Below, piece after piece: positions 1 through 7,638 of a DNA stretch of 7,638 nt (positions are counted from its first letter, which is position 1; every line of letters starts with the position of its first letter). A program made the position numbers and the translations under genes. The stretch comes from an uncultured Fimbriimonadales bacterium. Its GTDB lineage: Bacteria > Armatimonadota > Fimbriimonadia > Fimbriimonadales > GBS-DC. A model generated the notes under the pieces. That model was not told where the DNA came from, did no database searches, and worked only from the letters and a program-made list of their open reading frames with translations. The stretch lies in contig CALAMM010000078.1 of assembly GCA_937925775.1 (NCBI GenBank), forward strand, positions 1 to 7,638. Direction: 5' to 3'.

Positions 1-2
1 AG

Positions 3-1622
3 AACTCGGCGATAAGTCTTGTTCCCAGGTACTCGCGAAGTGCTAAGGGAACGAACGATGTTCTCTATAGGAAGCTCTAAGAAAGAAGGTCGTGGTCGGC
101 GGAGCATCTGCGCAAACTGGTATACCAGTGCAAACTTCTGATAAAACTCGGGTACCAAAACGGTGTAAGTTAACCCATCTGTGTAGACGCCCATCCCGAT
201 ATGCTCATACCCTTCTCCTACCTCGCTTACCGGTTGGACATCGTGTGCTGTTAACTCGTTCAACGCGCTTTGCAACCATTCATCTTGGAGAATATCGCGG
301 TCTATTGTTTCATCTCCCGCAGGTCTGACGATATACAACGGAGACAGGTTCGTCAGCAGCTCGTAGTGCAGATGTTCGCGATTCTCGCGTGCGCCTCGTA
401 CTCCAGAAAAGATGGAGAAAGTCGCCACGACAGGAGAACCCTTCTCTGTTTTTCCAATCTGTATGCCGATATGTTCCCCAACCTGCACCAGCTGCACAGA
501 ACCACGCTCCGGTTTGGTTCTTGAAGTGGCAGGGTATCGGGTTTTGAAATCGCGACTCGTCCAGCTTGGATGGTGTACCGCGACATTGTATCGGGCAACA
601 ATACTTTCCAAAGCCAACTCCGCTTGACTGGCGTTGTTCCCATCCAGTCTGTAGACTTGAACAGATCCTCTTTCAGATTCTAACCCCACAAACGCAAAGA
701 CCGTGTTTACCTGATTATCTTTTTCTACACGCCAGCCGACAAAGTAGCCAAGTGGTTGTTCGTTGCTGTTGATATCGAAAGTGACGAGTTTGTAGATGAT
801 TGTGTTTCGCAGCGCATTTTCGTCTGCAAGCGCATTCGCAACATCCGTTATACTGTACTCTGGACCGGGTACATTACTCCAATCCGTCATGTAAAGTTGC
901 AGCAGCTCGCCGCTCGTTGCAAGAATGTTTACCGCATCCGTGACATTCTTTTGTCCTACTCCCACAGCATGCACAGGACGCAGAGCTACAGGCGAGGTTT
1001 GCTCTCCTATTGCCTGTTGAGGGACAAGCGCTTTTTCGATTGTATTCAAAATAGACTGCAGTCGTTCCTGAACATTAGGGACAAATATCCGCATATTGGG
1101 TCCATCTGTCCCAAACGCTTGCTCAAATGCGCTCAGGAACCTGTTGATGGCATTACGGAATTGCCTCTTCTTTCGTGGGTTCACGATAGCAGGATCGCGT
1201 GTCAAGGGTATCGGGCTGGGCGTAAACTCTGGTAGCATGTCGCCCGTCAAAACTTCCAACCAGACCTCTGGACGCGAAATGCGAACCTCGACTGCTGCGT
1301 AATCGACCTCCTGTACGAGATTCCCGTTCTCGTCTTTTCCTGTCCTAACAACGGTTCTAAGATAGACGATGATTTTGGCGTCATCCAAAGCGAGTTCCAG
1401 TCCGATACCATCGGGGGCTTCGCGCCAGAACGGTTTCGCCTTTTCCAAGAACCGCACCACATCATTCTTCGATACAGGCGGTACGGAACCCCCAAGCTGC
1501 TTGCGATATTCCTCTAACTTTTTCTGAACCGCGTCAGATGCAGCGTCTACAATTGCCTTGTTGTTGACAAGCTCAGGAAAGCGGCTCAAAGGCTTGATAT
1601 AGGGTAGGATTTTCGCGCCTGC
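3..1622 (-). other. C-terminal visible region, more beta-like and encoded by lower-GC DNA
   Basis: Residues 2006-2545. It begins near KPLSRFPELVNN, continues through a helical segment (DAVQKKLEEYRKQL, about residues 2035-2050), then strand-like alternating stretches such as KIIVYLRTVVRTG, VNTVFAFVGLE and GEHIGIQIGKTEKGSPVVATFSIF. The hexapeptide ERGSVQ occurs twice (residues 2322-2327 and 2377-2382). It has more Asn, Lys, Ile and Val than the regions before it. Counted GC is 46% for 661-960, against 60-68% in sampled lines further up. No known domain was recognised; it reads like a separate folded module. The frame is still open at the window edge. Confidence 0.5.
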
Positions 1623-4600
1623 CTCCCCCAGCCTAATATTCACTGCCACTTGCCCTGTCTTCGGGTCGGCTCCTCCCACACTCTGCGCCCGCCCGCGCCG
1701 ATGGAAACGCAAAGTTTGCCCCTTGCGACTGCCCTTAGCGTGTCCATAGAGGCTTTGTATCTGGCTATGAACCAACTTGGACTCAAACAGGTACGGCGGA
1801 TCGTTTTGGAACGGCTCGTTCGCCCACTCGGACGGACTGGTCTTCCGCACATCCGCGCTGCCACTGTAAGCGTGGAGCCAGCTGTTGACCAGCCACTGCT
1901 CGTACTGGGCAGGCTTCATCACTTTCTTCAGCGCGGCGACATCACGACGCGCGTTCATTCGCTGCGAGTAGAGCCGATAGTGATCCATCAGCACGGCTAT
2001 CTCGAACGGGTTTGGCGTGTACCCCAAGCGAAGCCTCTTGAGTATCCAACGCGCGAGCGTATCCAAACGATTGCTAATGTATTGCTCTTCGTTCAGTTCT
2101 TGGAGCAGCTCCTGAGCAGGTCGCGAGGGCATTAGCACGCCGTTCAGACCGTGTGTGCCTTCAACACGGCTCATCAACGCGCTCGCCAGCGCCTTCAAAG
2201 CAGGGTTGTCCGTCTCTTGAGCAATCGTCCGTATCCGTTGGATTAGCCCGTGCATCACCTCTTCCAGCAACGCCGTCGCAGCGACAGCGTTCAGACCCAA
2301 CTTCGACGGGTGCTGACCATGCACGAACCCGTTCGGCAGGAAAATCAACTCCGTGCCGTCATCTTTGAACAGCGTGAACGCAGCAATCTCAGGTTTACGC
2401 GCATCCTCGCTCAGTGCGTCCAACAACTCATCCCCAGTGCTGGGCGTCTCTTCGCCCGTGAAGAACCCGTACGCCCAGTTTTGAACATCGCTCGCGCCCT
2501 GCAAACGCGCCAAGAGCGTCGCTTCCATCACGGGCAGGAACATCCGCTCCGCTGAAGCCGATACATCCGCACGCTCGCTCAAACGCGCTATGACAGCGTC
2601 CGTATCTTCCAACACTTGGAGCAGTGTCTTGGCGTCCAGCGCGTGATGGAGTATCAAATCGCCCACGACATCCAGCCCGTGCGCCGTCGCGTCTAACTGC
2701 TTCATACGCTCACTCTGGCTCCAGACAGAACGCCACTCGCCCAGCGCGTCGGGAGGCGCGTTTTGTTCCAGCACCTGCTCCACTACCCGCGCCGCAGGCT
2801 GACCTAACTGCCAACTCCGCTCTGTCGCCCGCTCCCAACGCAGGTACTCCCGCAACACTTCTCGCTTCTCCGCCAGCGTCGTCCGCGCAGCCAACTCAGG
2901 CAAAAGGACAACCGAACGCAACAGGAACCGAACCAACGAGCGCGTCTTCGGAGCGGAGAGAACCAAGTCCGTATCAATCGCCTCATAAGGCACTTCCGAT
3001 TGCCTCTCCGCCAGCGCGTTCTGCACACGCCGAGCAACAGAACCAATACCCGCCAAATGCATCGTCGGCACAATGACCGCCGAACCCAACAATACATCCA
3101 ACTCCGCCTCTAAAGCGTCGTCCAGCAACTGCTCCAGAACATCAGTCTCCTCCAGCCCTAAGGACTTCGCTATCATACGCGCGTGGTACATCAACAACTC
3201 TTTCGCTGTAGACGCCGTGTCCTCCACAATATCTGGTGGGTTTTCGGCAAGTGTACGCGCCAGATTGCCCAAATCGTTGCGGAACCGATACTCAGCAAAT
3301 ATGAGTCTGGTCTTCTCAAAATCGCTGAGCATGTCGCGCACATCAACGGGCAAGACAAGGTCGCCAAGTTGCGCAGCAATGTTTTTCGCCCAGCCTTTCC
3401 AATCCCGTTTGTCCAGTTTCCGTTGGACGACTTGAGCGAATGGTACGAACCGTTGTGGGTTCAGTGCTTCTTCAGGCGTCTCTTCAGGCGTCTCTTCCGC
3501 TTCCGTTTCGGGTTCTATAGTTTCCTGCGCCTGCGCTTGTGTCGGTTCCGCTGTTGCTATCGCTTGACGACGACCGCGTCGACGCTTGCGTCGACGAGCG
3601 CGAGCGCCCGGACTCCGTTTCTCAGCTTTGCCCTGCAGAACCTTTCCACCACGCCCGACCGTACTCGCCTGCTCTGCTCGTTCCGCCTGTCCCGCTTGTT
3701 CCGCTTGTTCCGCTTGCCCTACCTGTCCGCCCGTCTCCTGCGCCGCAGGCTGCTCCACCACTGGTTGTTGCGCAACTGGCTGTTCTGCTACAGGTTGTTG
3801 CTGCGCAGTCTCTTGTGGTGCAGGCTGTACCACAGGTTGTGCTACAGGCTGCGCTACAGGTTCTGTGATTGAGGGCGCAAACGGTTCTTGGAGTGGCGCG
3901 CCGATAGGCGGTGCGACCACGCTCACAGGTTGTGCAGGCGTCGCAGGCGTTAGAGGCGTTGTTGCGGGCGCGGGATCAGATACTGCTTGGGACGCCGTTG
4001 GGGATGCTGCTGTGGACGCCGTCGTGGGCACTGGTAGACCGAGCGTCTCCAGCGCGTGCATAAACGATTGCGCTACAGGCAAATAGGGCGAACCATCGGG
4101 CGTCGTGTAGAGACCTGTTTCCAGACTCTCTACCGCTTCCTGTATAGAACGCGCCATACCGGGGTTCACGCGCATCTTCGTCCAGTCCGCGTACGACACG
4201 CCCCAGTAGAGTTCGCCTGTCGCAGTATCTCGGTACAGCCCTAACGGGATGTTGTCGTCCAGCATGCTATTGACGCGGATGATGTCTGTTATGTCGAACG
4301 CGCCCGTTTCCGTCATGTACCGGCTCACAGGCACAGCGACAATCACATTCGCGCTTCCTTGCTCAGCGTCTGCTCGCTCAAACTGTCCCGTATAGGCTTG
4401 CGGAGTATCAGAAGCGAGGTTATGGAGCGCACTGTGTACCAATACTGCGCTGATGGCGCCCTCTTGTATCGTGCGCAGGTATGCGTCCAACAGCAACGCG
4501 CGGGTAGCCGCGCGCTGGTCAGGCGACTTCTTCTGCAGGTCTTGCAGAATCTGGTTCCGCGCGTACTCTACTGCTTCATAGGCAGTGTTCTCATCCTCGT

Positions 4601-7600
4601 GCTGACCAATCTCGCTCAGCCACGCTATCTGCGTCGCCAGTGCTTGGTCGAACGCTGTAATCTCGTTGGAGAACATCGCCTTGTTCAGCGCGTCGTACAG
4701 GTTGGGGTTCACCATCACGGTGTCGCCCGGAGCGGACACCAGAAGCCCGGCGTCCAGCAACTGCTGCGTGCTGTAGTCGCCGATATTGGAAGCCCAGCGC
4801 GAGCGCGGTTGCGGGTTGTTCCCTGTACGGAACGCCTGCATGAGTACCAGACTCGCTGCTTGGTCTGCGTTCACGCTTGGCGTGCGAGGCGTCAACGCCA
4901 ATGGCTCTACGGAATCCCAACTGACTATCTGGGTCTGCCCATCGGGTCGCAACACGGTCAGCAACGGCGCGCCCGTCTCATCCGTGTCTATGCTCAAGAT
5001 GGGCATATCGTTCACATAGCCCGTCGGAAGCATCGCTGGACGGAACGGCTGGCGCAGAGGCTCGGTCAACTGCTCGTACAGTTCAGCCGAGGGCGTCAAA
5101 GCCTCGCTCGGCGCATACATCTGCCGTATCTGGTCAATCGCTGCAGGGCGAGCAATCCATTGCAGTACCCGCTCCGTCGCTGGCGAGGGACCGCGCACGA
5201 CCGTAGAAGCGAGGTTCACAAAGTTCCGAACAGGGCGCGTCAAGTGCGCCAACATATCGGGCTGCGAAAGCGTCAGGAACACAAACTCTGGCGACAGAAA
5301 ATCGTTCCAACTGAACGAACCGCCTTCCGCCAAACGCTGCAACTCCACATGCTCGGCTATATCAATCAAATCGCCCAAGTCGCCGTAGACATTGGCAAGT
5401 CCACGCGCGGTCGCTATCCCGCGCAACCCCATCGCTAAGTACGGAGCGCTATTGTAGAACGCTCGTGTCATCGGCAAAAAGGCGCGGTGCGCAGGGCGCA
5501 ACGAACGCGCAACCTGCCCCGCCGCGCCGCCCGTGTGAGCAAGATGGGAAAGAGCACGCCCTGCGCTCGCTAAAGATTGCACGAACCGCGCTGCGCGCGC
5601 CGCCGTACCTGCGCCCTGCGTCGTCAATGCCAAAGGAATGTCCATAATAAGACCCGTCGGCGTGGCGCTATACGCCAACATCGCCGTCATCGGGTCGTTC
5701 TGCAAAATCGTCTCCGCATACCAAGGCGAGATGCTCTGGTATATGTAAGGCGAGTTGTAAGTGAACCCGCCTGGTCGGCGTTGGAACCCCATGTTCATCC
5801 GCGTTGCAATATCCAGCATGCCTGAGGGTCCCAGCAACGCCAAGTCAGCAGTGTTCCCCATCTGGGAAAGCAACATGTCGGACGCTTCCGTCTTTCCACC
5901 AAACGCGCGAGAAGCCAACGAGTATGCCGTAGAGCCAGCGAAGAATATCGGATTGGTTGAAGCGAGGTTCCCCAACCCCTGCAGGCTCCTGTCGGTTCCA
6001 ACTCCACGAAAACTCGCAATCGCTGTAATCTGGTCGATGAGGTTTGTCCGTCGGAACGCCTCCGCGTCCAACAAAAGCGTGTTGTACCACAGGTACTCTC
6101 CAAGCACAGGGCGCAAACTTTGGGCGAACCTGTCGGACATAGCTAACGCAGTACCCAACGAACGCATGAACGGCTCTACAGGCGAACGAGCCGTGTTCGG
6201 TATCCAGCCTGCCAGTATGGGCGAGACGGAATTGACGCTCCCGCGAACCGCGTTTGAGAGCAGCTGGACGCCTGCGGAAAAATCACCCCAGAGTTGGCGC
6301 AGAAGGTTCGCTGGCGTCTGACGCCCGCTCCGAAAATCGTGTTCGTCCAGAAAGCCCGAAATGAACCCGCGAAGGATGTCAGAAATCTCACGCCACGCTT
6401 GACGGTCTGTCGGGTCAGTCTTCAGTCGTTCACGAGCGTTGCGCAATCGTGTCCGAACGCTCTCTATCGTCTGCCTGTCGCCACCAACGACCGCACGATT
6501 CAACCAACTGGCTCGCCCACTCGCCGCGCTCGATAACGCCGTATCCAGAACATCCAGCACAGGCGACAACCGAGTATACAACGCCCCACTTGCTCTATCG
6601 AGGTTCTGCGCCAGCCCGCTGATTTTCGCAAAGTACTCGCTGAGCGTCGGCAATCGGTACTGGTTGTTCTCACGCACCAACAGCGTAGCAGCCAACCCCT
6701 CCGCGCGCCCCTCTCGAATCGCGCTCTGCAGGAACGGCAGCGTCCGCAAGTACCCGTGAACGAACGGACGGTAGACGCTGTCCTCATAAGTCGCAGGGCG
6801 ATAGGGCGCCTCGTAGGCGTCGGGGATAAGATGCAGCAATCTCAACGAGGCGCGTTGCGCCTTCTCCATGTCCCCCGTCTCTAAACCCACCTTCCAATCC
6901 CTCAACGCGCCCTTTATGCGATTGAGGTGATGGACATAGACCGCTTTTGGTGTTGCAACAGGCGACTGGAACCCATAAATCTCAGGTGGGAAGCCCAAGA
7001 TATTGAGCAGAACGGGGCGGACGGGAGAATTCTCAGAATACTTGCTCACTACCCACTGGGCAAGGTTCCCCGCTGGTACATCGTCGCCCGCAAAACTCAG
7101 AATATGTCGTTCCGTTTCACTGATTGCTGTCTCCAGCGCGTCCAAGAACCGACGCGCCTGCGCGCGTTTGGGTTGGCTCACTTGACCCCGTGCGCTCCGA
7201 GCGAGCAGGTCATAAAACTCTTTCAACGCCTGCGCACTCGGTTTCTGGCGCATTCCGCGCTCTTCATCACGCTCCGTGCGCAGCAACCCGACAATCTCGT
7301 AGATACGCTCCGGCTGGTTCGGATCCAGCCCGAAGGTCTGAGCCAACGAAGACGCCACTTCAGGCGTCAATTGGCTCGGATCCTCCGCGTACGGACGCAG
7401 CGTCTCTATGAACCGTTGCGCTTCAATCTGGCGCAATCGGCTCATAACCGCCGTCTCAGGCGCAACTTGCGTATGCGCATGCACTACCCCCAGCCCCCCC
7501 ACAGGTCGGAACCGAACAGCGTCCCACAATCGGTTCCACTGATCGATTTGTTGCGAGGCGTACTCCGCTATCTGTGGGATATTGCGTGGGTCGTTCAGGC

Positions 7601-7637
7601 TGTAGACCCCGCCGTCAGGCGTCTCGAACACATAGGA
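3..7637 (-). CDS. Internal fragment of one giant protein (2,545+ residues), function unknown
   Basis: One reading frame stays open across the entire window, with codons running from bases 7637-7635 down to 5-3 and no in-frame stop. Both ends are open, so start, stop and ribosome binding site lie outside. The frame is clearly the coding one: 2,545 stop-free codons, coherent amphipathic helices, and low-complexity blocks whose composition makes sense only in this frame. Visible order: a mainly helical region (residues 1-1201), a disordered repeat linker (1202-1391), a zincin-like segment (about 1762-1853), and a C-terminal part with more beta-like character (about 2005-2545). No cysteine codon occurs, and I see no signal peptide or convincing membrane segment. 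I do not recognise a named family. A phage or prophage large polyvalent or ejected virion protein is the best guess; a bacterial giant protein is the alternative. The coding call is very safe, the functional guess is weak. Confidence 0.95.
2058..2375 (-). other. Zincin-like segment with a degenerate HExxH helix
   Basis: Residues 1755-1860. A strand-like TELIFLP (1762-1768) is followed by a helix ending in LLEEVMHGL, with Glu1793 and His1796 in the positions of the Glu and last His of a zinc-peptidase HExxH motif. The first His position is Glu1792. About 55 residues later a helix has ELNEEQYISNRLDTLARW, which supplies acidic residues (Glu1850, Glu1851) where many gluzincins place their third ligand. 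Zincin domains, intact or decayed, are known in phage polyvalent proteins. If homologous, this copy has probably lost zinc binding or catalysis. Without a profile search the call stays tentative. Confidence 0.3.
3471..3494 (-). repeat. Perfect 12-bp tandem duplication encoding EETP-EETP
   Basis: The plus-strand unit TTCAGGCGTCTC occurs twice back to back (3471-3482 and 3483-3494) and is followed by another TTC. It is in phase with the codons, so gain or loss of a unit changes the protein by four residues without breaking the frame. It forms part of the acidic end of the linker. The identical codons point to recent slipped-strand duplication. Confidence 0.85.
3577..3596 (-). other. Perfect 9-bp inverted repeat inside the basic-patch codons
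   Basis: CGTCGACGC (3577-3585) and GCGTCGACG (3588-3596) are exact reverse complements separated by TT. The transcript could fold into a short GC-rich hairpin. It coincides exactly with the Arg/Lys cluster (residues 1348-1354), so it may simply result from repeated CGT, CGA and CGC arginine codons. No U-tract follows, so it is not a terminator. Confidence 0.7.
3693..3716 (-). repeat. 9-bp tandem repeat encoding the AEQ block
   Basis: The plus-strand unit CGCTTGTTC is present twice, followed by CGCTTG of a third copy, giving repeated Gln-Ala-Glu in the protein. Degenerate neighbours extend on both sides (to about 3669 and 3720) with Gly or Arg substitutions, producing EQAEQAEQAGQAERAEQ-like sequence. 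The unit length is a multiple of three, so copy number can vary in frame. Confidence 0.8.
3762..3863 (-). repeat. Imperfect 12-15 bp repeats encoding VAQP / VAEQP units
   Basis: Plus-strand units such as TGCTACAGGCTG (3840-3851) and CGCTACAGGTTC (3852-3863) adjoin each other, with related copies at 3786-3797 and 3828-3839 and more diverged ones near 3771-3782. They encode PVAQPVAQPVVQP and the EQPVAQQPVVEQP-like run. Codon differences between copies suggest older expansion than the 12-bp EETP duplication. The reverse reading of this tract yields misleading Cys/Gly-rich sequence. Confidence 0.75.
4035..7637 (-). other. N-terminal visible region of the giant protein, Ala/Arg/Gln-rich and mostly helical
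   Basis: Residues 1-1201 of the visible frame. Most of it reads as amphipathic helices rich in Ala, Leu, Arg, Gln and Glu, for example around residues 50-190 and 340-460. A more hydrophobic, Gly/Ala/Ser-rich stretch lies at about residues 555-790 and includes NPIFFAGSTAYSLAS and TPTGLIMDIPLALTT. It is not continuous enough to call membrane spans. A stretch near residues 1100-1170 (YRDTATGELYWGVSYADW) has alternating aromatic and polar residues suggesting strands before the linker. No catalytic motif was recognised. Long helical Ala-rich regions are common in phage tape-measure and internal virion proteins, but that is only a resemblance of composition. Confidence 0.5.
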
Positions 7638-7638
7638 C

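Larger units (their letters stand above)
3465..4034 (-). other. Disordered, charge-segregated repeat linker inside the giant protein
   Basis: Residues 1202-1391 have almost no large hydrophobic residues and fall into blocks. First comes a Pro/Thr/Ala/Ser stretch (about 1202-1240). Next is a Pro/Val/Gln block with repeated VAQP, VVQP and EQPV units (about 1258-1300), then an AEQ/GQAERAEQ block (about 1304-1324). A strongly basic patch follows at 1346-1357 (RARRRKRRRGRR), then an acidic tail at about 1365-1391 rich in Glu, Thr and Pro with a doubled EETP unit. Such segments are normally flexible tethers between folded parts; the basic patch could bind nucleic acid or membrane. The linker splits the visible protein roughly in half. 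Confidence 0.85.

Noticed and set aside
1743..1778. K...SLYGHAKG (residues 1954-1968) as motif B of a single-subunit RNA polymerase, as in the N4 virion polymerase
   Set aside because: The Lys-to-Tyr spacing is wrong for T7-like motif B, and no accompanying catalytic Asp motifs (A and C) were found at plausible distances.
2804..3097. Minus-strand open frame of 97 codons, Arg/Trp/Cys-rich
   Set aside because: Same strand but different phase from the giant frame, fully overlapped by it, and with the low-complexity Arg/Cys/Trp composition of an out-of-frame reading.
3183..3872. Plus-strand open frame of 229 codons ending in Arg/Leu/Phe-rich sequence
   Set aside because: Codon-phase antisense shadow of the linker and the region after it; its composition simply mirrors Glu, Gln, Ala and Thr codons of the real gene.
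3586..4086. Plus-strand open frame of 166 codons with striking Cys/Gly/Ala repeats, looking like a metal-binding or toxin-like peptide
   Set aside because: The Cys-rich pattern is the reverse-strand reading of the AEQ and VAQP repeat codons of the linker. There is no independent evidence for expression, and the sense frame explains the repeats.
4359..5438. Plus-strand open frame of 359 codons, the longest closed one in the window
   Set aside because: It is exactly codon-phased antisense to the giant gene and stays open only because that gene uses no TTA, CTA or TCA codons here. Its protein is full of Arg, Gln, Val and His without domain-like pattern.
5640..5700. Possible membrane span at TPTGLIMDIPLALTT
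   Set aside because: Interrupted by Asp and Pro, with too short a hydrophobic run; neighbouring Arg-rich helices make a membrane protein unlikely from sequence alone.

Overview
The whole 7,638-base window is the inside of one very long gene on the minus strand. Reading from base 7637 down to base 3 gives 2,545 consecutive sense codons with no stop. I checked every in-frame triplet on the plus strand and found no TTA, CTA or TCA in this phase. Neither the start nor the stop codon is in the window, so the protein is longer than 2,545 residues. There is no intergenic space, and I see no RNA gene, mobile element, CRISPR array, promoter or terminator. All shorter open frames on either strand are overlapping shadows of this gene.

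In reading order, by residue number counted from base 7637: residues 1-1201 (bases 7637-4035) are a mostly helical, Ala/Arg/Gln/Leu-rich region. Residues 1202-1391 (4034-3465) are a disordered linker made of a Pro/Thr/Ala block, VAQP/EQP and AEQ repeats, a strongly basic patch and an acidic EETP tail. Residues 1392-2545 (3464-3) are a second large region. It has a zinc-peptidase-like helix that lacks one expected histidine (around residues 1762-1853), and its last ~540 residues look richer in beta strands and are encoded by DNA of visibly lower GC content.

The protein has no cysteine in 2,545 residues. I do not recognise it as a named family member. Great length, no cysteine, multi-module layout, repeat linker and a degenerate zincin-like motif fit best with a giant phage or prophage protein of the 'large polyvalent' or ejected internal-virion type. 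A giant protein of a bacterium is not excluded. This is inference, and no polymerase, capsid, tape-measure or other diagnostic motif was established.

Host taxonomy cannot be read from the window. GC content is moderate to high (60-68% in lines sampled from the upper part, about 46-50% near the low-coordinate end), and the gene uses standard bacterial codons. With only one gene visible, nothing can be said about operon partners.
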